Assembly: GCF_022095675.1 (NCBI RefSeq) | Contig: NZ_JAHYSG010000077.1 | Location: 1-61,019, forward strand | From: Dactylosporangium sp. AC04546 | Lineage (GTDB): Bacteria > Actinomycetota > Actinomycetes > Mycobacteriales > Micromonosporaceae | Reading direction: 5' to 3' | Length of the DNA stretch: 61,019 nucleotides | In this document: positions 36,738-49,459 of the stretch, one piece after another | Numbering within the stretch: position 1 is the stretch's first letter | Layout of the letters: each line of letters begins with the position of its first letter | The notes under the pieces: generated by a model | Seen by the model: only the letters and a program-made list of their open reading frames with translations | What the model was told of the DNA's origin: nothing | The model's database searches: none | Made by a program: the position numbers and the translations under genes

Positions 36738-37961
36738 TTAAGATCCTGCGGCCGGAACCGGCGCGGCGCCAGGCACCGGCTGGCCGCCGACCGGACCGAT
36801 CCGGTCATCACGATGCCGGGGTGTGGACAGCCACCACAGCACGATCAGCAGCAGCGACAGCACGAGCAGCGCCGGGCCCAGCGCCTCGACCGTGGTACGG
36901 GTGAGCAGGACGCCGATCGCGCTCGGTACCAGTGCACCGCCGAGTCCGGCCGCGCCGATCTGCAGGCCGATCACCCGGTCGGCCAGCGCGGCGCCGACGC
37001 GCTCCGACGTCGTCAGGGTGAGCAGCGGGAAGACGGGCGCGGCGGCGAACCCGATCAGGGCCAGCCCGGCGATCGCCAGCCAGCCGGGGCCGGGCACGGC
37101 GACCAGCGTCGAACCGAGCGCCATCCCGGACAGGCTGGCCACCAGCACGGCGTGCGAGCCGAACCGCTCGGCCACGACACCCTGGACGACCCGGCCCAGG
37201 AACAGCATCGCCCAGTAGCCGGACACGCACAGGCCGGCGATGCCGGCGTCGATCTCGCGGCCGCGAGTGAGCAGCAGGAACGCCCACAGGCCGGCGCCGG
37301 CCTCGACGGCGACGTACACGGCGAACGCGATCACGCTCAGCCACACCGCCGGCCGGGCCAGCACGCCGCCGGGGGCCGGCGACGAAGCGTGGTGCTCGGG
37401 GAGCGGGGTGCGGCCCCAGCGCTTGGCGTTGAACACGAACGACAGGGCGAGGACGAGCTGCGCGGAGGAGACGATCGCGTAGCCGAGCCGCCACACGGCG
37501 CCGCCCTCGATGACGCTGGTCATGATGACCGGGCCGATCGCGACGCCGAGCCCGAAGCACGCGTGCAGCCAGTTCATGTGCCGCGGGCCGAACTCGGTGG
37601 CCGCGTAGGCGTTGAGGCCGGCGTCGATCGCGCCGCCGCCGAGGCCGCCGAGCAGCGCGCACGGGATGAGGAACCACAGCGCGGGGGCGGTGGCGTAGCC
37701 GACCAGGGCCAGCCCGGCCATCGCGGTGCTGACCGCCAGCAGCCAGCCGACGCCGATCCGGCTGAGCAGGAAGCCCGCGGCGATGCTGGAGGTCAGATAG
37801 CCGGTCGTCGAGGCGATCAGCAGATACGCCACCGAGTCCAGGGACACGTGGAACGTCGTGGCGATCGACGGCCAGCCGACGCCGAGCAGACCGTCGGGCA
37901 GGCCCAGGCTGATGAACGCGAAATAGGCCAGCACCAGCAGCGAGGCCTTCACCTTGGTCAC
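36738..37961 (-). CDS. MFS transporter (FucP/sugar-like group)
   Basis: 407 residues with twelve predicted helices. The N-terminal LAYFAFISLGLPDGLLGVGWPSIATTF and the MNWLHACFGLGVAIGP segment in helix 5 resemble the sugar-transporter-like MFS branch. First gene of the operon with the cysteine hydrolase and the DJ-1/AraC regulator. The cargo might be the hydrolase substrate or product. Divergent from a methyltransferase gene with a palindrome between. Confidence 0.88.
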   Translation of the reverse strand: MTKVKASLLVLAYFAFISLGLPDGLLGVGWPSIATTFHVSLDSVAYLLIASTTGYLTSSIAAGFLLSRIGVGWLLAVSTAMAGLALVGYATAPALWFLIPCALLGGLGGGAIDAGLNAYAATEFGPRHMNWLHACFGLGVAIGPVIMTSVIEGGAVWRLGYAIVSSAQLVLALSFVFNAKRWGRTPLPEHHASSPAPGGVLARPAVWLSVIAFAVYVAVEAGAGLWAFLLLTRGREIDAGIAGLCVSGYWAMLFLGRVVQGVVAERFGSHAVLVASLSGMALGSTLVAVPGPGWLAIAGLALIGFAAAPVFPLLTLTTSERVGAALADRVIGLQIGAAGLGGALVPSAIGVLLTRTTVEALGPALLVLSLLLIVLWWLSTPRHRDDRIGPVGGQPVPGAAPVPAAGS

Positions 37962-38001
37962 GCGGCGATCTTACGGGCTCCCATGATTCGGGAAGCGCCT
38001 C

Positions 38002-38019
38002 CCGCATTATGGAATGCGG
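38002..38019. promoter_or_regulatory. Palindrome in the MFS/methyltransferase divergent promoter
   Basis: CCGCATT (38002-38008) and AATGCGG (38013-38019) form a perfect 7-bp inverted repeat around ATGG, in a 75-bp divergent gap. A likely operator; the GlxA-type regulator is one candidate ligand. Confidence 0.55.
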
Positions 38020-38036
38020 ATACTACGGTGTGGGAC

Positions 38037-38831
38037 ATGCCAAGCAACGTGTACACCCACGGGCACCACGAGTCGGTCCTGCGCTCCCACCGCTGGCGCA
38101 CCGCCGAGAACTCCGCCGCCTACCTGCTGCCCGTCCTGCGGCCGGACCAGCACCTGCTCGACGTCGGCGCGGGCCCCGGCACGATCACGGCCGACCTGGC
38201 CGGGCGGGTCGGCCGGGTCACCGCCCTGGAGGCCACCGCCGACGCCCTCGACGTGACCCGCACCGGCGCCGGGCACCTGGCCACCGTGGACTTCGCCGTC
38301 GGCGACGTCCACGAGCTGCCGTTCCCCGACGACTCGTTCGACGTCGTCCACGCCCACCAGGTGCTCCAGCACGTGGCCGACCCGGTGCTCGCGCTGCGCG
38401 AGATGGCCCGGGTGTGCCGGCCGGGCGGCTGGGTGGCGGCCCGCGACAGCGACTACGCGGCGTTCACCTGGTTCCCGCAGCTCCCGGAGCTCGACGACTG
38501 GATGGCGCTGTACCAGCGGATGGCCCGCGCCAACGGCGGCGAGCCCGACGCCGGCCGGCGGCTGCTGTCCTGGGCCCACGCCGCCGGCCTGACCGACGTG
38601 ACGGCGACGTCGAGCACCTGGTGCTTCGCCAACGCCGACGACCGCGCCTGGTGGGGCGGCATGTGGGCGGACCGCGTCCGCCGCTCGGCGATGGCCACGC
38701 AGGCCCTGGGCGGCGGCGTCCCGGCCGCGGAGCTGGAGCGGCTCGCGGCGGGCTGGCGCACGTGGACGGCCGCCGAGGACGGCTGGCTGTCGATCCTGCA
38801 CGGCGAGATCCTGGTGGCCGTCACCTCATGA
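38037..38831 (+). CDS. Class I SAM-dependent methyltransferase (UbiE/Methyltransf_11 type)
   Basis: 264 residues from the ATG at 38037. Motif I HLLDVGAGPGTIT (about 39-51), acidic strand-2 end ALEATADAL, FAVGDVHELPFPDDSFDVVHAHQVLQHV (motif II/post-II) and ALREMARVCRPGGWVAARD (motif III) are all intact. The acceptor is not deducible. Annotated in other genomes as a general small-molecule methyltransferase. Followed after 40 bases by the PHP phosphatase gene. Confidence 0.9.
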   Translation: MPSNVYTHGHHESVLRSHRWRTAENSAAYLLPVLRPDQHLLDVGAGPGTITADLAGRVGRVTALEATADALDVTRTGAGHLATVDFAVGDVHELPFPDDSFDVVHAHQVLQHVADPVLALREMARVCRPGGWVAARDSDYAAFTWFPQLPELDDWMALYQRMARANGGEPDAGRRLLSWAHAAGLTDVTATSSTWCFANADDRAWWGGMWADRVRRSAMATQALGGGVPAAELERLAAGWRTWTAAEDGWLSILHGEILVAVTS

Positions 38832-38871
38832 CCGCGGGGCACGGCCGGACCCGGCACCCGGCCGTGACACC

Positions 38872-39714
38872 ATGCGCGGCATGCTGCCCGCGGACCTGCA
38901 CACGCATTCCGAGTTCTCCTGGGACACCGCCACCGGCGACATGGCCGGCTCGTGCGCGCGGGCGGTCGAGCTGGGCCTGCCGGCGATCGCGTTCACGGAG
39001 CACACCGACTTCGTGTCGTGGACGGTCGACGCGGCCGGGCTGCCCGACCGGTTCACCCGGCACGTGGTGGACCAGGAGCTGGTACCGCCGCCACTCGACG
39101 TGGCCGGGTACCTGGAGGCGATCGACCGCTGCCGCGTGAAGTACCCGAGCCTGAAGATCATCGCCGGCGTCGAACTCGGCGAGCCGCACTGGTTCGCCGG
39201 GCCGACCGCGGCCCTGCTGGCGTCGGCGCCGTTCGAGCGGGTCATCGGCTCGCTGCACTCGCTGCTGGTCGACGGGCGGTACCGCCTGGTCGAGGACGAG
39301 TACCAGCTGCGCCCGGTCGCCGACGTGCTGCGCGACTACTTCGCCGAGACGATCCGGCTCATCGAGACGTGCGACGCCTTCGAGGCGCTGACCCACTGGG
39401 ACTACCCGGTCCGCTACCTGCCGGCCGATCAGCCGTTCCGGCCGGAGGACTTCGAGGAGGAGCTGCGCGCGGTACTGCGGGCCCTCGCCGGCACCGGGCG
39501 GGCGCTGGAGGTCAACACCCGCCGGGCCGTCGAGCCGCTCGTCCTGCGGTGGTGGCGCGAGTCGGGCGGCCGGGCGGTGAGCTTCGGCAGCGACGCCCAC
39601 CGCCCCGACCTGGTCGCGACCGGATTCACCGAGGCCGCGGCGCTGGCCGAGGCGGCGGGCTTCGCACCGGGCCGCCACCCGTGGGACCACTGGCTGGTCC
39701 AGCGGCCGGTCTAG
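38872..39714 (+). CDS. PHP-domain phosphatase (histidinol-phosphatase-like)
   Basis: 280 residues; ATG at 38872 or, three codons later, 38881. The metal-binding PHP motifs are in order: DLHTHSEFSWD (about 8-18), AFTEHTDF (about 39-46), IIAGVELGE (about 96-104), GSLHSL, ALTHWDYP and GSDAHRPD. This set matches HisK-type histidinol-phosphate phosphatases and related phosphoesterases. No other histidine gene is adjacent. Its stop codon overlaps that of the convergent wrbA gene in a shared CTAG. Confidence 0.86.
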   Translation: MRGMLPADLHTHSEFSWDTATGDMAGSCARAVELGLPAIAFTEHTDFVSWTVDAAGLPDRFTRHVVDQELVPPPLDVAGYLEAIDRCRVKYPSLKIIAGVELGEPHWFAGPTAALLASAPFERVIGSLHSLLVDGRYRLVEDEYQLRPVADVLRDYFAETIRLIETCDAFEALTHWDYPVRYLPADQPFRPEDFEEELRAVLRALAGTGRALEVNTRRAVEPLVLRWWRESGGRAVSFGSDAHRPDLVATGFTEAAALAEAAGFAPGRHPWDHWLVQRPV

Positions 39715-40340
39715 GCCTGCCCCGCATAGGCGACCAGCGCGGGCGAGTCCACGAGGCGGGCGGCGACCGTCGCCAGGCGGTGGCCCTGGTACCGCGCCAC
39801 GGCCAGGGTCGCCTCGCTCGGACCGCCCTCGGAGCCCGGGTGCCCGACGCCGTAGGGGTTGCCGCGGGCCGCGAAGATCTTCGGGTCGGTGTAACCGGGC
39901 GGCACGATGAACGCGCCCCAGTGGTAGAAGGTGTTGTACAGCGCGAGCAGCGTCGACTCGTTGCCGCCCTGCGCGTTGGCCGCGCTGGTGAACGCGGTCG
40001 CCGCCTTGTTCGCGAGCAGGCCCTGCGCCCACAGCCCGCCCGTGGTGTCGATGAACTGCTTCAGCTGGGCGGCGACGTTGCCGTAACGGGTCGGCGAGCC
40101 GAGCGCGTAGGCGTCCGCCCACAGCAGGTCCTCGTGCGTGGCCAGCTCGACGTGCGGCGTGGCCTCGACGTGCGCCCGCCAGGCCGGGTTGGCGTCGATC
40201 GCCGAGTCCGGCGCCAGCTCCGGCACCCGGCGCAGCCGGACCTCGGCCCCCGCGTCGGCGGCGCCGGCGGCAATGGCCTCGGCCAGCGTGTGCACGCTCC
40301 CGGTGGCCGAGTAGTAGATGACGGCGACCTTGGCCCCCAT
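39711..40340 (-). CDS. wrbA: WrbA-like NAD(P)H:quinone oxidoreductase (flavodoxin fold)
   Basis: 209 residues. The FMN phosphate loop YYSATGSVHTLA (about 9-20) and the isoalloxazine loop GSPTRYGNVAAQLKQFIDTTGGLW (about 82-105) are typical of WrbA, as are FTSAANAQGGNESTL and GYTDP. Members reduce quinones by two electrons. Divergent from a TetR regulator whose likely operator lies in the gap, which suggests induction by quinones or similar electrophiles. Confidence 0.9.
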   Translation of the reverse strand: MGAKVAVIYYSATGSVHTLAEAIAAGAADAGAEVRLRRVPELAPDSAIDANPAWRAHVEATPHVELATHEDLLWADAYALGSPTRYGNVAAQLKQFIDTTGGLWAQGLLANKAATAFTSAANAQGGNESTLLALYNTFYHWGAFIVPPGYTDPKIFAARGNPYGVGHPGSEGGPSEATLAVARYQGHRLATVAARLVDSPALVAYAGQA

Positions 40341-40430
40341 GACCCCTCCAAGAACTGGAATCGTTTCCGCTTACCGCCGACAACGGTAAGTGGAACGTGT
40401 TCCACTTGCAAGGGATGCGAGGATCCTCAC
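40341..40430. promoter_or_regulatory. WrbA/TetR divergent promoter with palindromic operator
   Basis: AAGTGGAAC (40388-40396) and GTTCCACTT (40399-40407) form a perfect 9-bp inverted repeat with a GT centre. A weaker related site, GGAATCGTTTCC, lies near 40357-40368. Both lie between the divergent wrbA and tetR start codons, as expected for a TetR operator. Confidence 0.75.
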
Positions 40431-41047
40431 GTGAACCGCCGCGAGCCACCCCTGCTGCCACTCGTCGGCCAGCCCCCGGCCGAGCGGGCCGACGCCGCCC
40501 GCAACCGGCAGCGGCTGGTTGAGGCCGCGCAGCGGATCGTGGCCGCGAAGGGCGTGCAGGGGCTGGCCCTCGACGAGGTGGCGAAGGAGGCCGGCGTCGG
40601 CGTCGGCACCGCGTACCGGCGCTTCGGGGACGTCAGCGGCCTCGCGTACACGCTCATGGAGGGCCACGAGTTCCGCTTCCAGGAGGCGTTCCTGAGCGGC
40701 CCGCCGCCGCTGGGGCCGGGGGCACCGGCGGCCGAGCGGGTCCGCGCCTTCGTGCACGGCCTGCTCGACCTGCAATGGGAGCAGTGGGACCTGCGGCTGC
40801 TCGCGGTGACCAAGGCGCCGGAGGGCTACGGCAGCGGCCCGTACAACGCCTACCACCTGCACCTGCGGACCCTGCTCAACGAACTGGTGACGGACGCCGA
40901 CTACTGGGCCGGCGCGCTGCTGGCCCTGCTGCAGCCGGCGGTGCTCGACCACCAGCAGCGGGTGCTGGGCATCGGCCCGGACCGCATCCGGGCCGGGCTC
41001 GACGCCGTCCTCGACCGGCTGCTGCGCCAGCCCTCCGGGCCGGCTGC

Positions 41048-41051
<4 letters not shown>
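40431..41051 (+). CDS. TetR/AcrR-family transcriptional regulator
   Basis: 206 residues from a GTG at 40431 with an AAGGGATG-type stretch upstream. HTH at about 24-68: NRQRLVEAAQRIVAAKGVQGLALDEVAKEAGVGVGTAYRRFGD. The C-terminal half is helical and ligand-binding. Divergent from wrbA, with a 20-bp palindrome between, so it probably represses both genes. The stop codon overlaps that of the convergent cobN in CTAG. Confidence 0.9.
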
Positions 41052-44668
<3,617 letters not shown>

Positions 44669-44719
44669 GCCGGGGTCCTCCCTCGGGGTCCGCGCCCCAA
44701 GTGTGTCGGGATGGGTCCG

Positions 44720-44885
44720 GCGGCGGAGAGTCTCCTGGCTCCCGGATCGGCGCTCACCCCCGGCCTTCCCGGGCTGGTGCCCGGTGGCCGTCTGGTGGAG
44801 GCTCGCTCCCCGGTCACAGTGGCGGGACCGCGCCGGACTTCCACCGGCTTCCTCCACACGTCGCCGTTACAGCACCGCCAACTCT
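44720..44885 (-). ncRNA. Cobalamin riboswitch in the cobN leader
   Basis: On the minus strand the leader contains GGTGCTG near its 5' end, GAGGAAGCCGGTGGAAGTCC (the conserved GGAAnnGGTG block), CGCCACTGTGAC and, near the 3' end, the B12 box GAGCCAGGAGAC. These are the conserved elements of the AdoCbl riboswitch in their proper order. The element ends about 50 bases before the cobN start, so control of translation initiation or of termination are both possible. Confidence 0.88.
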
Positions 44886-44917
44886 CCTCGACGCGGCTCG
44901 CCCACGTCAAGCGCAGG

Positions 44918-44930
44918 TAGTATCCGGCCC
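44918..44930 (+). promoter_or_regulatory. Probable leaderless promoter of cobG
   Basis: TAGTAT at 44918-44923 is a good -10 hexamer and stands seven bases before the GTG at 44931, so transcription would begin at or next to the start codon. No clear -35 and no Shine-Dalgarno are seen. Confidence 0.45.
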
Positions 44931-45998
44931 GTGCACGGACGTGACGCTCCTGACCGCTGCCCGGGCGCCGTGCAGGTGCACCCCGCGGCCGACGGCGGCC
45001 TGGCCCGCGTCCGGCTGCCGGGCGGGCTGCTGACGGCCGCCCAGCTGCGCGTGCTGCGATCCGCGGCGATCGATCTGGGCGACCCGGTGCTGGAGCTGAC
45101 CTCGCGGGGGAACATCCAGGTCAGGGCGCTGCGGCCGGGTGCTCCTGCGGTGCTGGCGCGGCGGCTGCACGAGGCCGGGCTGCTGCCGTCGGAGGCGCAC
45201 GAGCGGGTGCGCAACATCATCGCCTCGCCGTTGAGTCTCGCGGTGCGGCCGGTGGTGGCGGCGTTCGACGCACTGCTGTGCTCCTCTTCGACGTTGGTCG
45301 ATCTACCGGGGCGGTTCCTGGTGACGGTCGACGACGGGCGCGGGGACGTGACGGGGCTCGGCGCAGACGTCGGGCTGCTGGGCGACCGGCTGCTGCTCGG
45401 CGGCTGCCCGACGTCGCTGCGCGGGGGTGCTGAGCTGCTGATCCGGGCCTGTCAGGCGTTTCTGGACGAGCGGGCGGCGCAGGGCTCGCAGGCGTGGCGG
45501 CTGGTTGAGCTGGCCGACGGGCCGGCGCGGGTGGCCGCGCGGCTCGGGACAGACGTCGGTCGATCACCGGAGCTGCCGCCGCGACCGACGCCGGTCGGTC
45601 CTCTCCCGGAGGGGGCCGTCGTTGTCGTGCCGCTCGGGTTGTTGACGCCGGAGCAGTCGGCGGTCCTGGCGGACGTCGCCGAAGAGATCATTGTCACGCC
45701 GTGGCGGACTCTGGCGGTACACCGGCTGCCGATGGCGGAAGCTGAGCGCCTGGCCGCCGCCGGGCTCTCCAGCGACCCGGCGTCGCCGTGGATCGGCGTC
45801 ACGGCCTGCGCCGGCCGGCCCGGGTGCGCCAAGGCGCTGGCCGACGTGCGCGCGGACGCCGCTGCCGCCGCACGGACGCGGTCCGTGGGCGACGAGCCGG
45901 TGCACTGGGTGGGTTGCGAGCGGCGCTGCGGTGCGCCGAAGGGAAGGCACGTGGAGATGATCGCGACGGGTTCCGGGTACCAACGGGTGGTGCCGTGA
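44931..45998 (+). CDS. cobG: Precorrin-3B synthase CobG (nitrite/sulfite-reductase-like)
   Basis: 355 residues from a GTG at 44931. Two ferredoxin-like/sirohaem half-domains are visible: [14 protein letters not shown] (about 59-72), then the 4Fe-4S cysteines in [12 protein letters not shown] (about 290-301) and [13 protein letters not shown] (about 323-335). CobG oxidises precorrin-3A to precorrin-3B with O2 in the aerobic B12 route. First gene of cobG-cobH-cobIJ, each overlapping the next. The dispersed repeat at 45291 lies inside it and supplies STLVDLP of an inter-domain stretch. Confidence 0.9.
   Translation: MHGRDAPDRCPGAVQVHPAADGGLARVRLPGGLLTAAQLRVLRSAAIDLGDPVLELTSRGNIQVRALRPGAPAVLARRLHEAGLLPSEAHERVRNIIASPLSLAVRPVVAAFDALLCSSSTLVDLPGRFLVTVDDGRGDVTGLGADVGLLGDRLLLGGCPTSLRGGAELLIRACQAFLDERAAQGSQAWRLVELADGPARVAARLGTDVGRSPELPPRPTPVGPLPEGAVVVVPLGLLTPEQSAVLADVAEEIIVTPWRTLAVHRLPMAEAERLAAAGLSSDPASPWIGVTACAGRPGCAKALADVRADAAAAARTRSVGDEPVHWVGCERRCGAPKGRHVEMIATGSGYQRVVP
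45291..45307. repeat. Copy of the ACGTTGGTCGATCYACC repeat inside cobG
   Basis: ACGTTGGTCGATCTACC matches exactly the cluster consensus, in frame within cobG (codes for TLVDLP). A degenerate copy, ACGTCGGTCGATCACC, lies at 45553-45568, also inside cobG. Confidence 0.8.
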
Positions 45999-46072
45999 CC
46001 GGCGACGGGCCGCTTCCGTCGGCGGGGGGTGCTGTGACCGGCGAAGGGCCGCTTCCGGCGGCGATCGGTGCC
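45995..46072. repeat. 39-bp tandem duplication at the cobH start
   Basis: Units 45995-46033 and 46034-46072 both begin GTGACCGGCGA and continue with closely matching sequence. Each carries a GTG in the cobH frame. Confidence 0.85.
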
Positions 46073-46693
46073 GGGGCCGGCTACATCCGTGACGGGGCCG
46101 AGATCTACCGCCGGTCGTTCGCCACCATCCGCGCCGAGGCCGATCTGTCCGCGCTGGAGCCGGATGTCGCGCAGGTGACGGTCCGCATGATCCACGCCTG
46201 CGGCATGGTCGACCTGCCGCGGGACGTCGCCCACTCCCCCGGCGTCGTGGCCCGGGCGCGGCAGGCGCTGCGCGACGGCGCGCCGATCCTGTGCGACGCC
46301 GAGATGGTCGCCGCCGGCGTGACCCGTGCCCGGCTCCCCCGCGCCAACGACGTCGTGTGCACTCTGCGCGACCCGCGCGTGCCCGAGCTGGCCGCGCGCC
46401 TCGGTACGACCCGCAGCGCCGCCGCGCTCGAGCTGTGGGGCGACCGGCTCGGCGGCGCGGTGGTCGCGATCGGCAACGCGCCGACCGCGCTGTTCCGCCT
46501 CCTGGAGCTCGTCGCCGCGGGCGCGCCCCGGCCGGCGGCCGTGCTCGGCATCCCGGTCGGCTTCATCGGCGCCGCCGAGTCGAAGGTCGCGCTCGCCGAG
46601 TCGGGCCTCGACTTCCTGGTGGTGCACGGCCGGCGCGGCGGCAGCGCGATGGCGGCGGCCGCCGTCAACGCGATCGCGAACGAGAAGGAATGA
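45995..46693 (+). CDS. cobH: Precorrin-8X methylmutase CobH
   Basis: 232 residues if started at the GTG at 45995, which overlaps the cobG stop (GTGA); 219 residues from the second GTG at 46034. The fold signature is [34 protein letters not shown] (with the catalytic His) and [14 protein letters not shown]. CobH moves the C11 methyl to C12, giving hydrogenobyrinate. The first 13 codons are a tandem copy of the next 13, so the longer start adds a duplicated leader to the protein. Ends in ATGA overlap with cobIJ. Confidence 0.92.
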   Translation: MTGDGPLPSAGGAVTGEGPLPAAIGAGAGYIRDGAEIYRRSFATIRAEADLSALEPDVAQVTVRMIHACGMVDLPRDVAHSPGVVARARQALRDGAPILCDAEMVAAGVTRARLPRANDVVCTLRDPRVPELAARLGTTRSAAALELWGDRLGGAVVAIGNAPTALFRLLELVAAGAPRPAAVLGIPVGFIGAAESKVALAESGLDFLVVHGRRGGSAMAAAAVNAIANEKE

Positions 46694-48216
46694 CCACAGT
46701 GGACAGTGGGCGGCTGTACGGCGTCGGCCTCGGCCCGGGCGACCCCGAGCTGATGACGGTCAAGGCGGCACGGCTGATCGCGGCCGCCCCGGTTGTGGCG
46801 TACCACAGCGCCCGCCACGGCCGCAGCATCGCCCGCTCGATCGCGGCGTCGCTGCTGCGGGAGGGCCAGATCGAGGAGGCCCTGGTCTACCCGGTGACGA
46901 CCGAGCAGACCGACGACTACCGCGGGACGATCGAGGAGCACTACGACTCCTGGGCCGCCCGGCTCGCCGCGCACCTCGACGCCGGCCGTGACGTGGTCAT
47001 CCTGTGCGAGGGCGACCCGTTCTTCTACGGCTCGTACATGCACATGCACAAGCGGCTCGCCCACCGGTACCCGACCGAGGTCGTCCCCGGGGTCACGTCG
47101 ATCTCGGGCGCGGCGGCGGTGCTCGGCCGGCCGCTGGTCGAGCGGGACGAGGTGCTCACGGTCCTGCCCGGCACACTCCCGGCGCCGGACCTGGCGGCCC
47201 GGCTGGCGGCGACCGACTCGGCGGCGGTGATGAAGCTGGGCCGCACGTTCCCGGCGGTCCGCGACGCGCTGACGGAGTCCGGCCGGCTCGCCGAGGCCTG
47301 GTACGTCGAGCGCGCGACCACGTCACGCGAGCGGATATCACCGCTGGCCGATGTCGATCCGTCGACGGTCCCCTATTTCTCCCTGGCACTGGTACCGAGC
47401 CGCCTGCACACCGCGCCCGCCTCCCCCGGTTCCGACGTCGCCGACGCAGCGGCTCCCGCCTGCACCGGCGACGTCGTGGTCGTGGGGCTCGGCCCCGCCG
47501 GGCGGGACTGGCTCACGCCCGAGGCCCTCGCCGCCGTGGAGGCGGCCGACGACCTGGTCGGCTACGGCCCCTACCTCGACCGCGTTCCGGCCAACCCACG
47601 CCAGCGCCGGCACGCCTCCGACAACCGGGTCGAGGCCGAGCGGGCCGAGTTCGCCCTGGCCCTGGCCCGCTCCGGCCGCCGGGTCGCGGTGGTGTCATCG
47701 GGCGACCCGGGTGTCTTCGCGATGGCGGCCGCCGTGCTGGAGGTCGCCGCCGAGCCACGCTGGAAGGACGTGCCGGTACGGGTGCTGCCCGGCCTGACCG
47801 CGGCCCAGGCGGTGGCGAGCCGGGTCGGCGCGCCGCTCGGCCACGACTTCTGCGTGCTGTCGCTGTCCGACCGGCTCAAGCCGTGGGACGTCATCGCCCG
47901 CCGGCTCACCGCCGCGGCCCAGGCCGACCTGGTGATCGCGATCTACAACCCGGGCTCGCGCAGCCGCACCTGGCAGGTCGCCGAGGCGCGCGAGCTGCTG
48001 CTGGCGCACCGCTCCCCCGACACCCCGGTCGTGCTCGGCCGCGACGTCGGCGGCTCCGGCGAGCGGGTGCGGGTGGTGCGCCTGGCCGACCTCGACCCGG
48101 CCGAGGTCGACATGCGCACCCTGCTCATCGTCGGCTCGTCCCAGACGCGGGTCCAGGAACGCGACGGTGCGCCGCCGCTGGTGTGGACTCCCCGGCGGTA
48201 CCCCGGAACGGACTGA
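46690..48216 (+). CDS. cobIJ: Fused precorrin-2 C20- / precorrin-3B C17-methyltransferase CobIJ
   Basis: 508 residues, two tetrapyrrole methylase domains. The CobI half (about 1-240) shows [36 protein letters not shown] and [13 protein letters not shown]. The CobJ half (about 258-500) shows [54 protein letters not shown] and [12 protein letters not shown]. CobI methylates C20 of precorrin-2; CobJ methylates C17 and contracts the ring. The fusion is common in actinomycetes. The ATG overlaps the cobH stop. Confidence 0.95.
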   Translation: MTTVDSGRLYGVGLGPGDPELMTVKAARLIAAAPVVAYHSARHGRSIARSIAASLLREGQIEEALVYPVTTEQTDDYRGTIEEHYDSWAARLAAHLDAGRDVVILCEGDPFFYGSYMHMHKRLAHRYPTEVVPGVTSISGAAAVLGRPLVERDEVLTVLPGTLPAPDLAARLAATDSAAVMKLGRTFPAVRDALTESGRLAEAWYVERATTSRERISPLADVDPSTVPYFSLALVPSRLHTAPASPGSDVADAAAPACTGDVVVVGLGPAGRDWLTPEALAAVEAADDLVGYGPYLDRVPANPRQRRHASDNRVEAERAEFALALARSGRRVAVVSSGDPGVFAMAAAVLEVAAEPRWKDVPVRVLPGLTAAQAVASRVGAPLGHDFCVLSLSDRLKPWDVIARRLTAAAQADLVIAIYNPGSRSRTWQVAEARELLLAHRSPDTPVVLGRDVGGSGERVRVVRLADLDPAEVDMRTLLIVGSSQTRVQERDGAPPLVWTPRRYPGTD

Positions 48217-48263
48217 GGCGCGGGCCGCTCCCCGGCTTGCCACCACGGGCCGTTCGGGGTCGA

Positions 48264-49142
48264 ATGAATTACATGGGTGTGATTCGGCTCGGCACGTCCT
48301 CGTGGGCGGACCGGCAGCTGTTGACGTCGGGCTGGTACCCACGCTCGGTCCGCACCCCGGCCGGTCGGCTGGCCCACTACGCGAGCCGCTTCGACCTGGT
48401 CGAGGCCGACACCAGCTTCCACGCGATCCCGGCCCCGGAGATCACGGCCGCCTGGGCGTCCGCGACCCCGGACGGCTTCACCTTCGACGTGAAGGCGTTC
48501 GGCCTGCTGACCGGCCACCCGACCCGCCTGGCCGCCCTGCCGTCGGACCTCCGCCCGGACGGCGTGGACGTCACCATCCGCCTGCGCCGCCGGGACCTGC
48601 CGGAGGAGGCGGTGGAGGAGCTGTGGCACCGTTTCCACCGGGCCCTGGACCCGCTGGACGAGGCGGACCGCCTGGGCACGGTGGTGCTGGCCTTCCCGTC
48701 CTGGCTGGCGCACGGCCCGGCGGCGACCCGCCGGGTCCTGGACACGGTCGAACGCTGCGCACACCGCCCGGCCGCGGTGGAGTTGCGCCACCCTTCCTGG
48801 TTCGAGGGCGCTCAGGCCACGGAGACGCTCCGGATGCTCCAGCAGGCGGGCGCCGCGTACGTGTGCGTGGACACCCCACTGTCACCCCCACCACTGCTGG
48901 CGGTGACGGCCGAGCCGGCGATGGTCCGCTTCCACGCCCACGAGCCCGGCAGCAAGGAGCTCACGTACTCCGACCAGGAGCTCAAGGACTGGGCGGCCCG
49001 CCTGCACCACCTGTCGGCCGACGCCGGGGAACTCCACGTCCTGATGAACACCTGCTGCGCCGGCCAGGCCCAACGCGACGGCGAACGCCTGGCCGAGTTC
49101 CTGGCAACCGCGACCCCCCGCCGAGGCCTCCGCGCCGTCTAG
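48264..49142 (+). CDS. DUF72-family protein
   Basis: 292 residues from the ATG at 48264 (others at 48273 and 48279). The DUF72 TIM-barrel signature is RLGTSSWADRQLLTSGWYP (about 8-26), ADTSFHAIPAPEITAAWASATPDGFTFDVKAF (about 48-79) and VELRHPSWF. The function of the family is unknown; the fold is endonuclease-IV/xylose-isomerase-like. It lies after cobIJ but 47 bases away. Its stop overlaps that of the convergent antitoxin gene in CTAG. Confidence 0.88.
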   Translation: MNYMGVIRLGTSSWADRQLLTSGWYPRSVRTPAGRLAHYASRFDLVEADTSFHAIPAPEITAAWASATPDGFTFDVKAFGLLTGHPTRLAALPSDLRPDGVDVTIRLRRRDLPEEAVEELWHRFHRALDPLDEADRLGTVVLAFPSWLAHGPAATRRVLDTVERCAHRPAAVELRHPSWFEGAQATETLRMLQQAGAAYVCVDTPLSPPPLLAVTAEPAMVRFHAHEPGSKELTYSDQELKDWAARLHHLSADAGELHVLMNTCCAGQAQRDGERLAEFLATATPRRGLRAV

Positions 49143-49459
49143 GCGATCTTCAGCTGCTCGTCGCCGAAGTCGGCGATGAGCTTCAACGTGCCGCCGAGCG
49201 CCGCGACGTACCGGTTGAGGACCTCCTGCGTGGACACGTCCCCGCCCTCGATCTGCGACACGCGCGCCACCGTGACCCCCATCCGGATCGCGACCTGCTC
49301 CTGCGTGAACCCCCGCCGCCGCCGCAACTCGGCCAGCCGCCACCCCCGCGCCTCGTCGAGCATCCGCCCCATGGCCGCGTCGAACGCGTCCCGCCCACCG
49401 GCCCCGTCGACGGCCCGCTCCAGATGCCCGGACTCCCGCCAGCGTCGAAACTCACTCAC
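49139..49459 (-). CDS. XRE-family (HigA-like) antitoxin
   Basis: 106 residues from a GTG at 49459. The C-terminal helix-turn-helix is RLAELRRRRGFTQEQVAIRMGVTVARVSQIEGGDVSTQEVLNRYVAALGG (about 41-90). The start overlaps the stop of the upstream toxin frame (GTGA), the standard toxin-first HigBA order. It should bind and neutralise the toxin and repress the operon. The toxin is frameshifted, so this may be a free-standing regulator now. Confidence 0.88.
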   Translation of the reverse strand: MSEFRRWRESGHLERAVDGAGGRDAFDAAMGRMLDEARGWRLAELRRRRGFTQEQVAIRMGVTVARVSQIEGGDVSTQEVLNRYVAALGGTLKLIADFGDEQLKIA

